Assembly (NCBI GenBank): GCA_021805565.1
Contig: JAJZFA010000017.1
Location: 1 to 64,000 of the forward strand
DNA: 64,000 nucleotides
Reading direction: 5' to 3'
From: Pseudomonadota bacterium
Lineage (GTDB): Bacteria > Pseudomonadota > Alphaproteobacteria > Acetobacterales > Acetobacteraceae
Shown: piece after piece, positions 25,004 through 33,675 of the stretch
How the letters are laid out: every line of letters starts with the position of its first letter
Numbering within the stretch: position 1 is the stretch's first letter
The notes under the pieces: model-generated
Databases searched by the model: none
What the model saw: the letters and a program-made list of their open reading frames with translations, nothing else
What the model was told of the DNA's origin: nothing
Position numbers and translations under genes: made by a program

Positions 25004-27112
25004 CTACACGAACGGGGCGGGTTTGGCTTCGCGGAACGGCGTACCGGTTTCCGCCAGTTCGCGCAGCAGCCGCGACGGTGCCCAGCGTTCGCCGTATTGC
25101 TGATGCCAGGACGCGATCTGGGCATAGACATCCTTCACGCCGATGCCGTCCGCCCAGTACATCAGGCCGCCGCGATAGCGCGGAAAGCCGAATCCGTGCA
25201 GCCACATGACATCGACGTCGCTGGCGCGATAGGCCTTGCCTTCCTCCAGGATACGGCATGCTTCGTTAACCGAAGAAAACAGCAGCCGCCGCAAAATTTC
25301 GGTATCGGTAAAGGTTCTTTGCGGAACGCCCAGTTCGGCCGATATCGTTTTGATCAGGATAGCGACCTCGCTATCGGGGTGCGGCGTCCGGTCGCCCTTT
25401 TCGTAACGATACCAACCGGCGCCGGTCTTCTGTCCGTAGCGGCCCAGCTCTACCAGTTTGTCGGCGATCGGCAGCATCCGGTAATGCGGATTGGCGGCGG
25501 CGCGGCGTTTCCGCCCTTCCGCGCCGATATCCAGCCCGGCAAGATCGCCCACCGCGAACGGTCCCATCGGATAGCCGAAATCGACCATTGCCTTGTCCAC
25601 TTGTTCCGGCAGGCATCCTTCTTCCAGCAGAATAACCATTTCGCTGTTGAACGGCGCGCGCGAACGGTTGGCAACGAAACCATCGGTATTGCCGGCCATC
25701 GCCGATATCTTGCCGATCTTGCGGCCCATCGCCATCGCCGTCATCAACGTTTCCGGCGATGCCTTGGACGGCCGCACGACTTCCAGCAGTTTCATCACGT
25801 TGGCGGGCGAGAAGAAATGCGTGCCCGCGACGTATTCCGGACGCTTGGTGACCGAGGCCAGTTCGTCCATGTCCAGCGCGGAGGTGTTGGAGAATAGAAA
25901 CGCCCCCGGCTTCATGACTTCGTCCAGCTGGGCGAAGACCGGCTTCTTGACGTCCATGCGTTCGAAGATGGCTTCGACGACAACATCGCACTGGGCGATG
26001 TCTTCGTAGCCGCCGACTGGGTGGATGCGCGCGAGGCGGCGGTCCATTTCATCCTGGGCCAGGCTGCCGCGTTTGACGGAAGTCGCGTAGTTGTTGCGAA
26101 TCCGCTCCATCCCGCGATCCAGGCCTTCCTGCGAGGCGTCCATGATTTTCACGTCGTAGCCGAAATCGGCGAACGACATGGCGATGCCGCCGCCCATCGT
26201 GCCGGCGCCGATGACGGCCGGTTCCTTGAAGTCATACGGCGCGACAGCGGTAGGCAGGTCGGGCAGCTTCGCGACTTCCCGTTCGGCGAAAAAGGCATAG
26301 CGCAGGGCTTTGGCCTCATCGGCGGTTTCCAGTTCGCCGAACAATTCGGCCTCGCGCTGGATGCCCTGGTCGAACGGCAAGGTGCAGGCGGCTTCGACGG
26401 CGGCGATGCAGCTATAGGGCGCCTTCTGGTTACGGGCCTTGCGGGCGATCGACTTGCGCATGGCATCGAAAATGCCGGGTTCGGCGGTCACCGCCTTATC
26501 GCGGACGCGCGGCAGCGGGCGGGCGGCGGCGATCGAGCGGGCGTAGGCGACGGCGGCATCGCGCAGGTCGGCGCCTTCCGGAAGCACTTCGTCGATTATG
26601 CCCAGTTTCACGGCTTCGGGTGCCGGGACGTGGCGGCCAGAGGTAATCATGTCCAGCGCTGTTTGGGCGCCGACCAGACGCGGCAATCGTTGTGTGCCAC
26701 CGCCGCCCGGCAGGATACCGATCAGCACCTCCGGCAACCCGACTTTCGCGGACGGCACGGCGATCCGGTAATTGCATGCCATGGCATTCTCTAGCCCGCC
26801 GCCGAGGGCGTAGCCATGAATCGCGGCGACAACCGGTTTCTGGCTGGCGTCCAAAACATCGTAGGTGCGTTCGCCGATCGCCAGGCGCTTGCGGTTTGTG
26901 CCGAAGCCGCGGATGTCGGCCCCGGCGATGAAGCTGCGGCCGGCGCCCATCAGCACCATCGCCTTTATGGACGGATCGGCATTGGCGGCGTTCAAGGACG
27001 CGATGATGCCCTCCGACACGCCAGGACCGAGCGCGTTGACGGGTGGGTAATCGACGATGATGACGCCGATTTCGCCGTCTTTTTCCAGCCGGACAACCTT
27101 GGGGTCTGACAT
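25004..27112 (-). CDS. Fused enoyl-CoA hydratase/3-hydroxyacyl-CoA dehydrogenase
   Basis: A 702-residue FadB/FadJ-type protein. The N-terminal crotonase domain (about 1-190) has AGRSFIAGADIRGF and ALGGGLENAMACNYRIA. The Rossmann domain starts at GAGTMGGGIAMSFADFGYDV (near 300). The hydroxyacyl-CoA dehydrogenase part has THFFSPANVMKLLEVVR and a C-terminal NAD-family half with VGDLAGLDIG. It hydrates an enoyl-CoA and oxidises the product to the 3-ketoacyl-CoA. No thiolase gene is adjacent. Start at 27112 (MSDPKVVRLEK) has GAGAGGAA upstream; the longer upstream frame is spurious. It is the first gene of a two-gene unit with the acyl-CoA dehydrogenase. Confidence 0.93.
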   Translation of the reverse strand: MSDPKVVRLEKDGEIGVIIVDYPPVNALGPGVSEGIIASLNAANADPSIKAMVLMGAGRSFIAGADIRGFGTNRKRLAIGERTYDVLDASQKPVVAAIHGYALGGGLENAMACNYRIAVPSAKVGLPEVLIGILPGGGGTQRLPRLVGAQTALDMITSGRHVPAPEAVKLGIIDEVLPEGADLRDAAVAYARSIAAARPLPRVRDKAVTAEPGIFDAMRKSIARKARNQKAPYSCIAAVEAACTLPFDQGIQREAELFGELETADEAKALRYAFFAEREVAKLPDLPTAVAPYDFKEPAVIGAGTMGGGIAMSFADFGYDVKIMDASQEGLDRGMERIRNNYATSVKRGSLAQDEMDRRLARIHPVGGYEDIAQCDVVVEAIFERMDVKKPVFAQLDEVMKPGAFLFSNTSALDMDELASVTKRPEYVAGTHFFSPANVMKLLEVVRPSKASPETLMTAMAMGRKIGKISAMAGNTDGFVANRSRAPFNSEMVILLEEGCLPEQVDKAMVDFGYPMGPFAVGDLAGLDIGAEGRKRRAAANPHYRMLPIADKLVELGRYGQKTGAGWYRYEKGDRTPHPDSEVAILIKTISAELGVPQRTFTDTEILRRLLFSSVNEACRILEEGKAYRASDVDVMWLHGFGFPRYRGGLMYWADGIGVKDVYAQIASWHQQYGERWAPSRLLRELAETGTPFREAKPAPFV

Positions 27113-27250
27113 GAAGCGTGTTCCTCTCGTGGTTGCCTGGCAAGATAGGCGGGGCCGCGGGCGCCGTCCATGTCCGGCCGGCGGTCGCCGCGGTTTGACA
27201 ATCCGGTGCGGCGATGCAATTGCCGGTGCGAACAAGTGCTGGAGCGGGAT

Positions 27251-28213
27251 GTGAACGATGCGCTGCCGCTGGGGAATGCGCCCCTGCGATCGATCGATGC
27301 TGTCGAACTGGGCCTGAGCGAGGCCGGGTATATTGCAAACCGCCAGATTTCGACCGCGATTTATATGGCGCATCACTTGCAGAAGCCGATCCTGGTGGAA
27401 GGGCCAGCCGGCGTTGGCAAGACCGAACTGGCGAAATCGGTCGCGTCGTGGCTGAAACTGCCGCTGATCCGCATGCAATGCTATGAGGGGCTGGACGAGT
27501 CCAAGGCCTTGTACGAGTGGAAATACGGCAAGCAGTTGCTGTACACGCAAATCCTGAAGGACAAGATCAACTCGGTCATTGGCGATGCGGACGACCTGAC
27601 GACGGCGCTGGACAAGCTGCATTCGTTCGGCGACGTGTTTTTCTCCCACCAGTTCTTAGAGCCGAGGCCTTTGCTGCGGTCGTTGCAGGAGCCCGGCGGT
27701 TCGGTGTTGCTGATCGACGAAATCGACAAGTCCGATCAGGAGTTCGAGGCGTTTCTGCTGGAAATCCTGTCGGATTATCAGGTGACAATTCCGGAAATCG
27801 GGACGGTCGGCGCGTTGGTGCCGCCGATCGTGTTGCTGACGTCCAACAGCACCCGCGATCTGGGGGATGCGCTGAAGCGCCGTTGCCTGCATTTGCATAT
27901 CGGATTCCCGGACGAAAAGCTGGAAGCCAAAATCATCGCGTCGCGGGTGCCGGAGATCGATGCTCGGTTGCTGAAGCAGCTCGTCAGCTTCGTGCAGCAG
28001 TTGCGGAAGCTGGATCTGAAGAAAGTGCCCTCGGTCAGCGAAACGATCGACTGGGCCAAGATCATGCTGTTGCTGCATACGTCGGTGCTGGAAGTCGATC
28101 TGGTGCGCGACACGCTGAACGTGCTGCTGAAATTCGAGGCGGATATCGAAGTCGCGGGCAAGCAACTAGCCGGGCTGACGCACAAGGCAAGGCAGGACGC
28201 GGGGGTCGTTTAG
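27251..28213 (+). CDS. MoxR-family AAA+ ATPase
   Basis: A 320-residue AAA+ protein. Walker A is VEGPAGVGKTELAKSV, Walker B is GSVLLIDEIDKSDQEFEAFLLE, and sensor 1 is VLLTSNSTRDLGDALKRR. MoxR ATPases help mature metalloenzymes or remodel complexes together with a VWA-domain partner, here the next gene. GTG at 27251 is preferred because GGAG sits six bases upstream; GTG at 27236 is an alternative. The stop overlaps the next start by one base, so the two are coupled. No CO-dehydrogenase or methanol-dehydrogenase genes are nearby, so the client is unknown. Confidence 0.9.
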   Translation: MNDALPLGNAPLRSIDAVELGLSEAGYIANRQISTAIYMAHHLQKPILVEGPAGVGKTELAKSVASWLKLPLIRMQCYEGLDESKALYEWKYGKQLLYTQILKDKINSVIGDADDLTTALDKLHSFGDVFFSHQFLEPRPLLRSLQEPGGSVLLIDEIDKSDQEFEAFLLEILSDYQVTIPEIGTVGALVPPIVLLTSNSTRDLGDALKRRCLHLHIGFPDEKLEAKIIASRVPEIDARLLKQLVSFVQQLRKLDLKKVPSVSETIDWAKIMLLLHTSVLEVDLVRDTLNVLLKFEADIEVAGKQLAGLTHKARQDAGVV

Positions 28214-29613
28214 TGACGGTGGCCGCACCCGCAAGCGAGCCTCTGCGCCGGTTTCTTCAGGTTGCCCGCGGAGCCGGCCTGAAGGTTTCCGCTGCCGAGG
28301 GGATAGACGCCGCTCGCACCGTCGATCTTATCGGCTTCGCCGACAGGGCGGTACTGAAGGACTCGCTGGGTTTGGTGCTGGCGAAAACGCCGGATGAAAA
28401 GGCTGCTTACGACGAGGTTTTCGATCTTTACTTCAAGCGTGACGAATTTTCTGGCGGCGCGGCCGATGCGGAAGACGAGTCCGCCGGCGAAGACGACACA
28501 ATACCCGGCGGGTCCGATGCCGCGGGCGGCGATGGGATGGGCGGCCAGGGCGGGCAGTCGCTTGGATCGCTGCTGGCGTCGGACGACCGAGCGACGCTGG
28601 CGACGGCGATGGAGCAGGCGGCACGCGAGGCGGGTATCGAAAATATCCGGTTCTTTACGCAGAAGAATCTTTATGCGCGGCGCATTTTGGATCGGATGGG
28701 GCTGCGCGGGCTGGAACGCGATCTGGAGGCGATGCGCCAGACCGGGACGCCGGAAGGCCTGGGCCGAGCGCAATTCCTGGACGGGCGGGTGGAGCAGTTG
28801 CGCGATTCGGTGCGCGATTTCGTCGAACGGAACCTGCTGCTGTTCGCCAAGGGCGATAACGAGAAATTTCGCGAGGAATTGCTGAAATCGGCGCGCCTTT
28901 CGAATTTGGAGCGGCGCGACCTGGACCGGATGCGCGTTCTGGTGCGGCAGATGGCGAAGAAGCTGGCCGCGCGCTACGCGAAAACGCGGCGGCGGCGGTT
29001 GCGCGGGCAACTGGATACCCGGCGAACGCTGCGGCGGAACATGGGATGGGGCGGAATTCCGTTCATCACCGTGTGGAAGCAAAAACGGATCGAAAAGCCG
29101 CGGGTGCTGGTACTCTGCGACGTGTCCGGATCGGTCGCCGCCATGTCGCAGTTTCTGCTGATGTTCGTGTACGCGATCAATGAGGCGCTTTCGGATATAA
29201 GGTCATTCGCGTTCGCCGGATCGCTGATCGAGGTGTCCGAAATCCTGGAAAAGGAACCGGTCGAGGAAGCGATTACCAAGATTATGTCGCTGATCGGGTT
29301 CGGGTCCTCGAATTACGGCAACTCGTTCGCGGATTTCGAGGACGGGTGGATGAAGTTCGTGACGAACAAAACCACCGTGATTATCCTGGGAGATGCGCGT
29401 GGCAATCGCACCGACCCGCGAACCGACGTGATCGGGCGGCTGTCGCAACGGTCCAAGCGGATTATATGGCTGAATCCGGAGTACCGCTCCGCTTGGGGAA
29501 CGGGCGATTCGGATATGTACCGGTATGCCCCGTTTTGCGGACTGGTCACGGTCTGCAATACGCTGCGGCATCTTGAACGCGCGATAACAGATATCCTGGA
29601 AGATGCGGTTTAG
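28213..29613 (+). CDS. CoxE-like VWA-domain protein
   Basis: A 466-residue partner of the MoxR ATPase. A Gly/Asp-rich insert lies at about 85-125. A positively charged helical middle part with KTRRRRLRGQLDTRRTLRRN follows. The C-terminal VWA domain has an intact metal (MIDAS) motif D-x-S-G-S in LVLCDVSGSVAAM. Such pairs act as chaperones for metal-cluster insertion. GTG at 28213 overlaps the moxR stop. A long frame extending upstream inside moxR is not used. The MIDAS residues appear functional. Confidence 0.9.
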   Translation: MTVAAPASEPLRRFLQVARGAGLKVSAAEGIDAARTVDLIGFADRAVLKDSLGLVLAKTPDEKAAYDEVFDLYFKRDEFSGGAADAEDESAGEDDTIPGGSDAAGGDGMGGQGGQSLGSLLASDDRATLATAMEQAAREAGIENIRFFTQKNLYARRILDRMGLRGLERDLEAMRQTGTPEGLGRAQFLDGRVEQLRDSVRDFVERNLLLFAKGDNEKFREELLKSARLSNLERRDLDRMRVLVRQMAKKLAARYAKTRRRRLRGQLDTRRTLRRNMGWGGIPFITVWKQKRIEKPRVLVLCDVSGSVAAMSQFLLMFVYAINEALSDIRSFAFAGSLIEVSEILEKEPVEEAITKIMSLIGFGSSNYGNSFADFEDGWMKFVTNKTTVIILGDARGNRTDPRTDVIGRLSQRSKRIIWLNPEYRSAWGTGDSDMYRYAPFCGLVTVCNTLRHLERAITDILEDAV

Positions 29614-29682
29614 CGGCGTTCCAAACGGTTATCCGGTGTTTTAGCCGCCGCACGCTCGCGGCAACACCTTGCCGCCAGTCCA

Positions 29683-31917
29683 ATGGTTTCAGCCGGCCAT
29701 GAACTGCCCTATATCGGCCGGGTGACAAGCCAAACGCCCCAGGACTACCTCATCCGCCTCAACCCCGAACAGAGGGCGGCCGTCGAAACCGTCGATGGCC
29801 CGCTGCTTGTGCTGGCCGGCGCCGGCACAGGCAAGACCCGCGTGCTGACCACGCGCTTCGCCCATATCCTGCTGACCAAGCGCGCGTTCCCCAATCAGGT
29901 TCTGGCCGTCACCTTTACCAACAAGGCCGCGCGGGAAATGCGGGAACGTGTCGCCGCCATCCTTGGCGCGCCGGCCGAGGGTCTGTGGCTCGGCACCTTC
30001 CATGCCCTGTGCGCCCGGATGCTGCGGCGACATGCCGAACATGTTGGGCTGGCGCCGAATTTCACCATCCTGGACACCGACGACCAGTTGCGCCTGCTGA
30101 AACAGGTCATGGAAGCGGAACGCGTCGATACCAAACGCTGGGTTCCCGCGGCCCTGATGAGCGCCATTCAACGCTGGAAAGATCGCGGCCTGACGCCGGC
30201 GCGGATTACACCGAATGAGGACACCGATTTCGCCAACGGCCATGCCACGGCGCTGTATGCGGCCTACCAGAGCCGGCTGCGGACACTGAACGCCGCGGAT
30301 TTTGGCGACCTGATCCTGCACACGACGGAAATCCTGCGGACCCAGCCGGAGGTTCTGGCCGATTATCACCGCCGGTTCCGTTACATCCTGGTGGACGAGT
30401 ATCAGGACACCAATCTGGTGCAGTACATGTGGCTGCGCCTGCTGGCCCAGGGGCATCGCAATATCTGCTGCGTGGGCGACGACGATCAGTCGATTTATTC
30501 CTGGCGCGGCGCGGAGGTAGAAAACATCCTGCGTTTCGAAAAAGATTTCGAGGGAGCGCATGTCGTGCGGCTGGAAGCCAACTACCGCTCCACCGCCGCC
30601 ATCCTGGCCGCCGCGTCGGGGCTGATCGCTCACAACGAAGGCCGCCTGGGCAAGACGCTGCGGCCGGGGCGGGCGGATGCGCAAGGCGGGGAAAAAGTAT
30701 CGATCGTGGAGTTGTGGGATTCGGATGAGGAAGCCCGGATGGTCGCTGGCAAGATCGAGGCGTTGCGGCGCGACGGGCATCCCTTGGCCGAAATGGCGGT
30801 TCTGGTACGGGCCGGGTTTCAAACGCGGGCGTTCGAGGAACGGCTGATCGCGATCGGCGTGCCGTATCGCGTGGTCGGCGGGCTGCGGTTCTACGAACGC
30901 GCCGAAATCCGCGACGCCATCGCTTATATGCGGGCGACGGTGCAGCCCGCCGACGATCTGGCGTTCGAGCGGATTGTGAACGTGCCCCGGCGCGGTGTAG
31001 GCGAATCGGCGCTGCGGACCATGCACGAAGCGTCGCGAGCGTGGGACATTCCGCTGTCCGCCGCCGCCGGCAGGCTGGTGGAAACCGGCGGGCTGAGGGG
31101 CAAGCTGAAGGAAGCGATCGGCGGGCTGCTGCGGAACATGGGCCGTTGGCGAGACATGCTTGAAACCGACGGACATGTGGTGACGGTTTCCGCGATGCTG
31201 GACGAAAGCGGCTACACGGAGATGTGGAAGCAGGACAAATCCGCCGAGGCTCCGGGACGGCTGGAAAATCTGAAGGAACTGGTGCGCGCGCTGGCGGATT
31301 TCGAAACGCTGGCGGGGTTTCTGGATCACGTCGCGCTGGTCATGGAAAACGAGGACCGGTCCGATACCGACAAAGTCAGCCTGATGACCTTGCACGGCGC
31401 CAAGGGTTTGGAATTCGACACGGTGTTCCTGCCGGGATGGGAAGAAGGCGTGTTCCCCAATCAACGGTCGATGGACGAAGGCGGCAACAAGGGGCTGGAG
31501 GAAGAACGCAGGCTCGCGTATGTCGGGCTGACCCGAGCCCGGAAGCGGGCGATCGTCAGCCATGCGGCGAACCGGCGGATTTACGCGAACTGGCAGGTCA
31601 GTATCCCCAGCCGCTTCCTGGAAGAGATTCCGGCCGAACACGTAGAGCAAACCGGCAACACCAGAAATCAGCGGATCGGCGCAGCGACATCGTTTTCCGG
31701 CCAGTTTCCGCTGATCGCCCGGCCGCCGCGGGTGATCGACGTGTGGGAACAACCGGGCCGTCCCGCCCGCCCAGACAAAATCCCCACGGGCGCTCGGGTG
31801 TTCCACCAGAAATTCGGCTATGGAACGGTAACGGCGGTGGACGACGACAAGCTGGACGTGCATTTCGAAACATCCGGCGACAAGCGTGTGCTCGACCGCT
31901 TCGTGGAGCGTGCCTGA
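29683..31917 (+). CDS. UvrD/PcrA-type ATP-dependent DNA helicase
   Basis: A 744-residue superfamily 1A helicase. The Q-motif region LNPEQRAAVE, Walker A LAGAGTGKTRVL, motif II LVDEYQDTN, motif III GDDDQSIYSWRGA, motif IV LEANYRST, motif V LMTLHGAKGLEFD and motif VI AYVGLTRARKRA are all intact. The C-terminal tail with VFHQKFGYGTV is a Tudor-like fold that binds RNA polymerase in UvrD/PcrA. It unwinds 3'-5' in repair and replication. Start may be 29683 (ATG) or GTG at 29722; neither has a strong ribosome binding site. Downstream prmA follows by 13 bases. Confidence 0.92.
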   Translation: MVSAGHELPYIGRVTSQTPQDYLIRLNPEQRAAVETVDGPLLVLAGAGTGKTRVLTTRFAHILLTKRAFPNQVLAVTFTNKAAREMRERVAAILGAPAEGLWLGTFHALCARMLRRHAEHVGLAPNFTILDTDDQLRLLKQVMEAERVDTKRWVPAALMSAIQRWKDRGLTPARITPNEDTDFANGHATALYAAYQSRLRTLNAADFGDLILHTTEILRTQPEVLADYHRRFRYILVDEYQDTNLVQYMWLRLLAQGHRNICCVGDDDQSIYSWRGAEVENILRFEKDFEGAHVVRLEANYRSTAAILAAASGLIAHNEGRLGKTLRPGRADAQGGEKVSIVELWDSDEEARMVAGKIEALRRDGHPLAEMAVLVRAGFQTRAFEERLIAIGVPYRVVGGLRFYERAEIRDAIAYMRATVQPADDLAFERIVNVPRRGVGESALRTMHEASRAWDIPLSAAAGRLVETGGLRGKLKEAIGGLLRNMGRWRDMLETDGHVVTVSAMLDESGYTEMWKQDKSAEAPGRLENLKELVRALADFETLAGFLDHVALVMENEDRSDTDKVSLMTLHGAKGLEFDTVFLPGWEEGVFPNQRSMDEGGNKGLEEERRLAYVGLTRARKRAIVSHAANRRIYANWQVSIPSRFLEEIPAEHVEQTGNTRNQRIGAATSFSGQFPLIARPPRVIDVWEQPGRPARPDKIPTGARVFHQKFGYGTVTAVDDDKLDVHFETSGDKRVLDRFVERA

Positions 31918-31930
31918 TGGAACATAATTG

Positions 31931-32824
31931 ATGGCCAATCATCCGATTCCGCTGGAAACCGTCGCTGTCAGCGTCGGCGGGGACGCGCTGGAAGCCTATG
32001 AGGCGGCGTTGAGAAACGCCTGCCTGACCGTCGGGTTCTTTCTGGACGATACAACCGGAATTTGGCGGGTGGAGGGAGTAAAATCGGTCGGCGTCAACGA
32101 AGCCGAACTGGCGTCGTCGCTGGCGATCGCCGCGATGATGACCGGTGTGTCGCCTGCGTTGGAGCGCACCGCCACGGAAGCCGGCGGATGGCTCGCCCGC
32201 ACCTATGCGGCGTTCCCCGAACAGTTGATCGGCGCCCGGTTCGCGGTGCGTGGAACGCATTTGACCGAACCGGCGACGCCGAACCGGATTGTGTTGACAC
32301 TGGACGCGGGACTTGCGTTCGGCACCGGCGAGCACGGGTCCACACGCGGCTGTCTGGTGGCGCTGGAAACCGTCGCGCGCCGCCGCCCGAGGCGGATCCT
32401 GGATATGGGCACCGGGTCGGGTATTCTGGCGATGGCCGCGGCGCGGTTGTTGAACCGGCCTGTACTGGCGACCGATATCGATCCGTGGTCGGTGCGGGTG
32501 GCGGCGGAGAACGCCGCGCTGAACGGCGTGGCGCATCTGGTGACTGCCCGGCTGGCGGATGGGTGGCGCGACCCGGTCGTGCGCAGAGGCGGTCCGTACG
32601 ATCTTGTATTCGCGAACATCCTGGCTCGTCCGCTCTGCCTGATGGCGCGCGATCTGGCGCTGCATCTGGCGCCGGGGGGCACCGCGATCCTGGCCGGGCT
32701 GTTGGCTGGTCAGGCGCGCTGGGTGCAGTCGGTCCATCGCGCGCAGGGGTTGCGGCTGGAGCGGATGTTACCGCAAGGGGCGTGGACAACGCTGGCGATG
32801 CGGAAAGCCGCCCTTCGACCTTGA
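31931..32824 (+). CDS. prmA: Ribosomal protein L11 methyltransferase
   Basis: A 297-residue SAM-dependent methyltransferase that trimethylates ribosomal protein L11. The SAM-binding motif I is ILDMGTGSGILAMAA; AFGTGEHGSTRGCL and the NILARPL catalytic loop (PrmA-type N-I-L-A) are present. The start codon is ATG at 31931, right after TTG 31928. It is close behind the helicase gene. Length is normal for alphaproteobacteria, and the N-terminal L11-recognition domain is recognisable but divergent. Confidence 0.92.
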   Translation: MANHPIPLETVAVSVGGDALEAYEAALRNACLTVGFFLDDTTGIWRVEGVKSVGVNEAELASSLAIAAMMTGVSPALERTATEAGGWLARTYAAFPEQLIGARFAVRGTHLTEPATPNRIVLTLDAGLAFGTGEHGSTRGCLVALETVARRRPRRILDMGTGSGILAMAAARLLNRPVLATDIDPWSVRVAAENAALNGVAHLVTARLADGWRDPVVRRGGPYDLVFANILARPLCLMARDLALHLAPGGTAILAGLLAGQARWVQSVHRAQGLRLERMLPQGAWTTLAMRKAALRP

Positions 32825-32936
32825 AACAACGGCGCTCCCGGTGTCGATGCCTTCTCAATCGGAGGCGTGGCTTCCAGCCGCCGCGAAATGCGGCTACTGA
32901 ACCCCGGAACATGCCAAACGGGCGAGGATCGAAATC

Positions 32937-33635
32937 ATGGCGACCATTACTATTCAAGCGACGGACTCCAGCGGCGGATTCGACGCCTATGTCGTCGAAC
33001 CCAAAACCAGGCCGGCGGGCGTTGTTGTCGTCATTCAAGAGATTTTCGGCGTCAACCAGGCCATGCGCGATGTGGCCGCCTGGATCGCCGATCTGGGTTT
33101 TATCGCGGTGGCGCCCGATCTGTTCTGGCGCATCGAACTCGGCATCGACATCACCGATAAATCGGAAGCCGAGTGGAAGCGGGCGTTCGAACTGTTTCAG
33201 ACCTTCGATCAGGCGAAGGGAATCGAGGATCTGAAAGCCACCGTCGCGGCCTGCCGGACGCTGCCCGGCGCCAACGGCAAGGTTGCCACCATCGGTTATT
33301 GTCTGGGCGGCCGGCTGGCGTTCATGATGGCGCAGCAATCCGACGCGGACGCTAACATCTCATATTACGGTGTCGGCCTGGACGGGCTGTTGGGCGACCT
33401 GCCCAAGGTGGCCAAGCCGTTGTTGGTGCACATCGCCGATCAGGACGGGTTTTTCCCGCCGGAAGGCCGCGCCGCTGTCGTTGCGGCGACACAGAGTCAT
33501 CGATACGCGGCCAGCCATGTGTATCCCAATGCCGATCACGCCTTCGCCCGCGTCAACGGCACGCATTGGGACGGGCGATCGGCGACAATCGCCAACGGCC
33601 GCAGCGCCGAACTTCTGGCTTCGGTTTTGGGTTAA
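32937..33635 (+). CDS. Dienelactone hydrolase family protein
   Basis: A 232-residue alpha/beta hydrolase with the Cys-Asp-His triad of the family: C122 in GYCLGG, D170 in DQDGFFPP and H201 in NADHAF. VIQEIFGVN carries the supporting Glu at about 35. It hydrolyses dienelactone or related esters, but broad esterase activity is common. No chlorocatechol-pathway genes are adjacent. A GGCGAGGATCGAAATC stretch precedes the ATG. Confidence 0.88.
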   Translation: MATITIQATDSSGGFDAYVVEPKTRPAGVVVVIQEIFGVNQAMRDVAAWIADLGFIAVAPDLFWRIELGIDITDKSEAEWKRAFELFQTFDQAKGIEDLKATVAACRTLPGANGKVATIGYCLGGRLAFMMAQQSDADANISYYGVGLDGLLGDLPKVAKPLLVHIADQDGFFPPEGRAAVVAATQSHRYAASHVYPNADHAFARVNGTHWDGRSATIANGRSAELLASVLG

Positions 33636-33644
33636 CAGGGGCCC

Positions 33645-33670
33645 GACGGCGCGCGAATATGCGCGCCGTC
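33645..33670. terminator. Perfect GC hairpin between convergent genes
   Basis: A 10-bp perfect stem: GACGGCGCGC (33645-33654) and GCGCGCCGTC (33661-33670) with loop GAATAT. It lies in the 40-base gap between the dienelactone hydrolase stop and the UxaA stop and can act on both transcripts. No T-run is present. Confidence 0.6.
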
Positions 33671-33675
33671 CGGTT

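Noticed and set aside
29689-31938. 749-codon leftward frame opposite the helicase gene
   Set aside because: Antisense shadow in GC-rich DNA; the plus-strand helicase has all SF1 motifs intact.
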